Part shown: positions 61,378 through 64,000 of the stretch, one piece after another
How the letters are laid out: each line of letters begins with the position of its first letter
How positions within the stretch are numbered: position 1 is the stretch's first letter
Source of the DNA: Drouetiella sp036703255
Lineage (GTDB): Bacteria > Cyanobacteriota > Cyanobacteriia > Elainellales > Elainellaceae
Direction: 5' to 3'
DNA: 64,000 nt
NCBI GenBank assembly: GCA_036703255.1
Contig: DATNPL010000047.1
Location: 11,374-75,373, forward strand
Notes under the pieces: generated by a model
The model's database searches: none
What the model saw: only the letters and a program-made list of their open reading frames with translations
What the model was told of the DNA's origin: nothing
Position numbers and translations under genes: made by a program

Positions 61378-62361
61378 TTAACTTATGGTGTTAAGAATTT
61401 GGAGGGCGGCGATCGCCGTCCCTAACCAAATTAAGATGTTTCGGCGGGTAAGTTGGGTAGCTTGGGTGATGACGGCTGCTGTAATCGGGTGAGTTGGGTC
61501 GCCTAGGAGGGGTTTGTATTTTGTGATGCCTTTGTATTGGTTGGTGCCGCCGACTTGCACGCCTAAGACTGCGGCATAGGCACATTCGCTCCATCCGGCG
61601 TTAGGGCTGGGGTCTTGGGGGGCATCGCGCTGGCAGAGTTGCCAAACTTGGCGGGGTCGGCGGGAGAGTAAGGCTAGGGTCAATACGGTGAGGCGGCAGG
61701 GAAGCCAGGTGAGGCCGTCTTCGAGGCGGGCGCTAAACCAGCCGATATAGGTGTAGGGTGCTTCTCGATAGCCCACCATCGAATCTAGGGTGCTGGCTGC
61801 TTTGTAGGCGAGGGCGAGAGGTACGCTGCCAATGGGCAAAAATGCGCCCAAGATACCGTAAAACAAGGGAGCCATGCTGCCGTCTGTGGCGTTTTCGGTT
61901 ACGGTTTCTAGCACGGCTCTGAGAATTTCGGCTTCGGATAACGTTGCGGTGTCGCGTCCGACATAGCGGCTAAGCTGGCTTCGGGCTGCTTCTAAGTCGC
62001 CGCTCAAGAGGGGCTGAAGCACTTGCTCGGCAGCGGCTCTGAGGCTGCGTCCGGCAAGGCAGCTTGCCAGCAGAATGCTTTCTGTTGCCAGCCCTAAGAC
62101 GGGGTGAATTAGATGGGCGGCGTATAAGATGAGCCAGCCTACGCTGCCGCTGCCCAGAATCAGGGCGATCGCCAGTCCGACTCCGGCAATTCTCAAGGCT
62201 TGAGGCGTGGTGAAATGCTTGAAGCAAAGCTGGGTATAGCGCTGGATAAACCAGCCCATGACCTGGACTGGGTGCAGCCAGTTCCAAGGATCTCCGATCA
62301 GATAGTCCAAAAGAGCGGCGATCGCCAGCACCGGAATTCTGGGATGTATTTCATAATTCAT
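61378..62361 (-). CDS. cbiB: Adenosylcobinamide-phosphate synthase
   Basis: Membrane enzyme (CbiB/CobD) that attaches the aminopropanol arm to adenosylcobyric acid in B12 synthesis. The 327-residue protein has the DYLIGDPWNWLHPVQVMG start, SRYVGRDTATLSEAEILRAVLETVTENATDGSMAPLF in the middle (given here by its key SRYVGRDT and ENATDG parts) and a late NAGWSECAYAAVLGVQ. Several membrane segments are visible. The start at 62361 or 62379 cannot be decided. No other cobalamin genes are adjacent. Confidence 0.9.
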   Translation of the reverse strand: MNYEIHPRIPVLAIAALLDYLIGDPWNWLHPVQVMGWFIQRYTQLCFKHFTTPQALRIAGVGLAIALILGSGSVGWLILYAAHLIHPVLGLATESILLASCLAGRSLRAAAEQVLQPLLSGDLEAARSQLSRYVGRDTATLSEAEILRAVLETVTENATDGSMAPLFYGILGAFLPIGSVPLALAYKAASTLDSMVGYREAPYTYIGWFSARLEDGLTWLPCRLTVLTLALLSRRPRQVWQLCQRDAPQDPSPNAGWSECAYAAVLGVQVGGTNQYKGITKYKPLLGDPTHPITAAVITQATQLTRRNILIWLGTAIAALQILNTIS

Positions 62362-62527
62362 TTGCACAATTGTCAGCATAAGAACATCGGCATAAAGAAA
62401 ACCTTTCGGTAAGCTTGCCTTTCCCCAAAAGTTGACTACTCTGTAGTGAAGTGTGGCTCGTAAGCCCCAAACGATCACCGAGATTCCACAGCGTTGTCCA
62501 GAGTAAGCGGAGAATCAGCAGAGTCCT

Positions 62528-63940
62528 ATGGCACAAAGTTTTGGTTTAATTGGTCTGGCAGTGATGGGAGAAAACCTGGCGCTCAATGTTGAGCGCAATG
62601 GCTTCCCGATCGCAGTGTATAACCGTTCTCGTGACAAAACCGATGCCTTCATGGCAAATCGAGCCGGGGGCAAAAACGTTAAGCCTACCTATACCCTCGA
62701 AGAATTTGTGGCGGCACTCGATCGCCCTCGCAAGATTTTGATCATGGTGAAGGCGGGTGCTCCTGTTGATGCTGTGATGAATCAATTGAAGCCTCTGTTG
62801 CAAGAAGGCGACATGATCATTGATGGCGGCAACTCGCTCTATAGCGATACTGAGCGTCGGGTTAAGGAGATGGAGGCCACGGGGCTTAGCTTCATTGGCA
62901 TGGGCGTGAGCGGCGGCGAAGAAGGCGCGCTAAATGGCCCTAGCCTAATGCCCGGTGGCACCGAGGCAGCCTACAAAGAGATTGAGCCGATCGTCACCAA
63001 AATTGCCGCCCAGGTGGACGATGGTCCTTGTGTCACCTATATCGGCCAAGGCGGTGCGGGTCACTATGTCAAAATGGTGCACAACGGCATTGAGTATGGC
63101 GACATGCAGCTTATTGCCGAAGCCTACGATTTGCTCAAGAGTGCGATCGGTCTGAGCCATACCCAGCTGCATGAAGTGTTTGCCGAGTGGAACACGACCG
63201 ATGAGCTGGATTCGTTCTTGATTGAAATTACCGCCAATATCTTTACCAAGATTGACGATGAGACAGGCTTGCCCCTGGTCGATCTGATTTTGGATGCTGC
63301 CGGACAAAAGGGCACCGGACGTTGGACGGTAGAAACGGCATTGGAGCTGGGAGTCAGCATTCCCACTATCATTGCTGCGGTCAATGCCCGGATTATCTCT
63401 TCCATCAAAGAAGAGCGGGTGGCAGCTTCTAAGGAGCTAACCGGGCCAACGGGTAAATATGAGGGCGATGCTGCCGCCTTTATTACCAAGGTGCGGGATG
63501 CCCTCTACTGTTCCAAAATCTGCTCCTACGCGCAGGGGATGGCGCTTCTGGCGAAGGCTTCCCAGGAGTATGGCTATAACCTCAACTTGGGTGAATGTGC
63601 CCGCATCTGGAAGGGGGGCTGCATCATTCGCGCCCGCTTCCTCAACAAGATCAAGCGGGCTTTTGACGAAAACCCCCAGTTGCCTAACCTGCTGCTGGCT
63701 CCTGAGTTTAAGCAGACGATTCTCGATCGCCAAGAAGCCTGGAGAGAGGTGCTGATGACGGCGGCCAAGCTGGGCATTCCAGTCCCTGCTTTCAGCGCCT
63801 CGCTCGACTACTTCGATAGCTACCGCCGCGATCGCCTGCCCCAAAACCTGACCCAGGCTCAGCGCGACTACTTTGGTGCCCATACCTATGAGCGCACCGA
63901 CAAGCCCAGAGGCGAGTTTTCTCACGCAGACTGGTTTTAA
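62528..63940 (+). CDS. gnd: 6-phosphogluconate dehydrogenase, decarboxylating
   Basis: Oxidises 6-phosphogluconate to ribulose-5-phosphate, giving NADPH in the oxidative pentose pathway, used in cyanobacteria mainly in the dark. The 470-residue protein begins FGLIGLAVMGENLALN, carries MGVSGGEEGALNGPSLMPGG near 130, the catalytic Lys in GHYVKMVHNGIEYGDMQ (about 183), and IWKGGCIIRARFL near 365. Full length and intact. Confidence 0.97.
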   Translation: MAQSFGLIGLAVMGENLALNVERNGFPIAVYNRSRDKTDAFMANRAGGKNVKPTYTLEEFVAALDRPRKILIMVKAGAPVDAVMNQLKPLLQEGDMIIDGGNSLYSDTERRVKEMEATGLSFIGMGVSGGEEGALNGPSLMPGGTEAAYKEIEPIVTKIAAQVDDGPCVTYIGQGGAGHYVKMVHNGIEYGDMQLIAEAYDLLKSAIGLSHTQLHEVFAEWNTTDELDSFLIEITANIFTKIDDETGLPLVDLILDAAGQKGTGRWTVETALELGVSIPTIIAAVNARIISSIKEERVAASKELTGPTGKYEGDAAAFITKVRDALYCSKICSYAQGMALLAKASQEYGYNLNLGECARIWKGGCIIRARFLNKIKRAFDENPQLPNLLLAPEFKQTILDRQEAWREVLMTAAKLGIPVPAFSASLDYFDSYRRDRLPQNLTQAQRDYFGAHTYERTDKPRGEFSHADWF

Positions 63941-63979
63941 TATCAGCTCTGGCTAAATGAATGTCCCTATAGGTTTGGT

Positions 63980-64000
63980 GGGGGGGGGGGGGGGGGGGGG
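63980..64000. repeat. Terminal run of 21 G
   Basis: The window ends in 21 consecutive G after TTTGGT. It could be a real homopolymer, but its place at the extreme edge fits a sequencing or assembly artefact at a contig end. Confidence 0.8.

Overview
The window reads as chromosomal DNA of a cyanobacterium, probably filamentous and Leptolyngbya-like. The HIP1 octamer GCGATCGC is frequent throughout. Gene content includes the oxygenic-phototroph marker petN, gun4, thf1/psb29, an lrtA-type hibernation factor, a cyanobacterial group 2 sigma factor and the separate beta-epsilon ATP synthase operon of cyanobacteria. The genus is an inference from style, not from a marker gene. Both ends look arbitrary: the left end cuts a NACHT gene, and the right end finishes in 21 consecutive G, which may be a contig-end artefact.

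Layout. 0-8 kb: a truncated NACHT ATPase with a Leu-Asp hexanucleotide repeat, HAD phosphatase, SppA, AroH chorismate mutase, an EbsA-like protein, a BaiN-type flavoprotein, Gun4 and a REC-LuxR response regulator. 8-14 kb: NADP-isocitrate dehydrogenase, a PPC-CAP protein, ATP synthase epsilon and beta, and a pseudopilin-like protein. 14-24 kb: tRNA-Leu(GAG), then a co-directional run of a biuret-hydrolase-like cysteine hydrolase, a stand-alone allophanate-hydrolase-tail-like protein, a family 5 binding protein, MlaF/MlaD lipid-transport genes, an SLH plus beta-lactamase-fold protein and ComM. 24-31 kb: Hsp20, PetN with a small membrane protein, a group 2 sigma factor, a TetR regulator fused to a degenerate tyrosine-recombinase-like domain and divergent from a fatty-acid desaturase, S21 and a PAP2 phosphatase. 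31-41 kb: sulfate uptake (sbpA, cysT, cysW), chromate transporter, an IS4-like insertion sequence, GlgX, APS kinase and FTR1. 41-53 kb: HrcA, rhodanese, a decayed aspartate racemase, LysC, an AT-rich island, MurD, GH8 glycosidase, an EcsC-like protein, an orphan GvpL/F, a cluster of small mobile-element remnants and HPF. 53-64 kb: LipB, creatininase, Thf1, DnaX, an ArsA/Get3-like ATPase, a 130-bp MITE, CbiB and Gnd.

How parts work together. sbpA-cysT-cysW with nearby cysC covers sulfate import and activation, but the cysA ATPase gene is not in the local cluster. chrA follows directly, and chromate is a sulfate analogue. The TetR-recombinase fusion and the desaturase are divergent across two near-identical palindromes that cover the -35 elements of two overlapping promoters, which suggests a self-contained membrane-lipid switch. 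The hydrolase, allophanate-hydrolase-tail protein and ABC binding protein suggest, but do not prove, use of a urea-type nitrogen compound. The IS element at 36.2-37.6 kb shares its termini with a truncated copy beside it and with a small MITE at 61.2 kb flanked by a 10-bp direct repeat. Many intergenic gaps carry long perfect hairpins, several of which serve convergent genes as bidirectional terminators.

The most unusual loci are the TetR-integrase fusion with its operator pair, the SLH/SxxK protein, the hexanucleotide-repeat NACHT gene, and the IS/MITE family.
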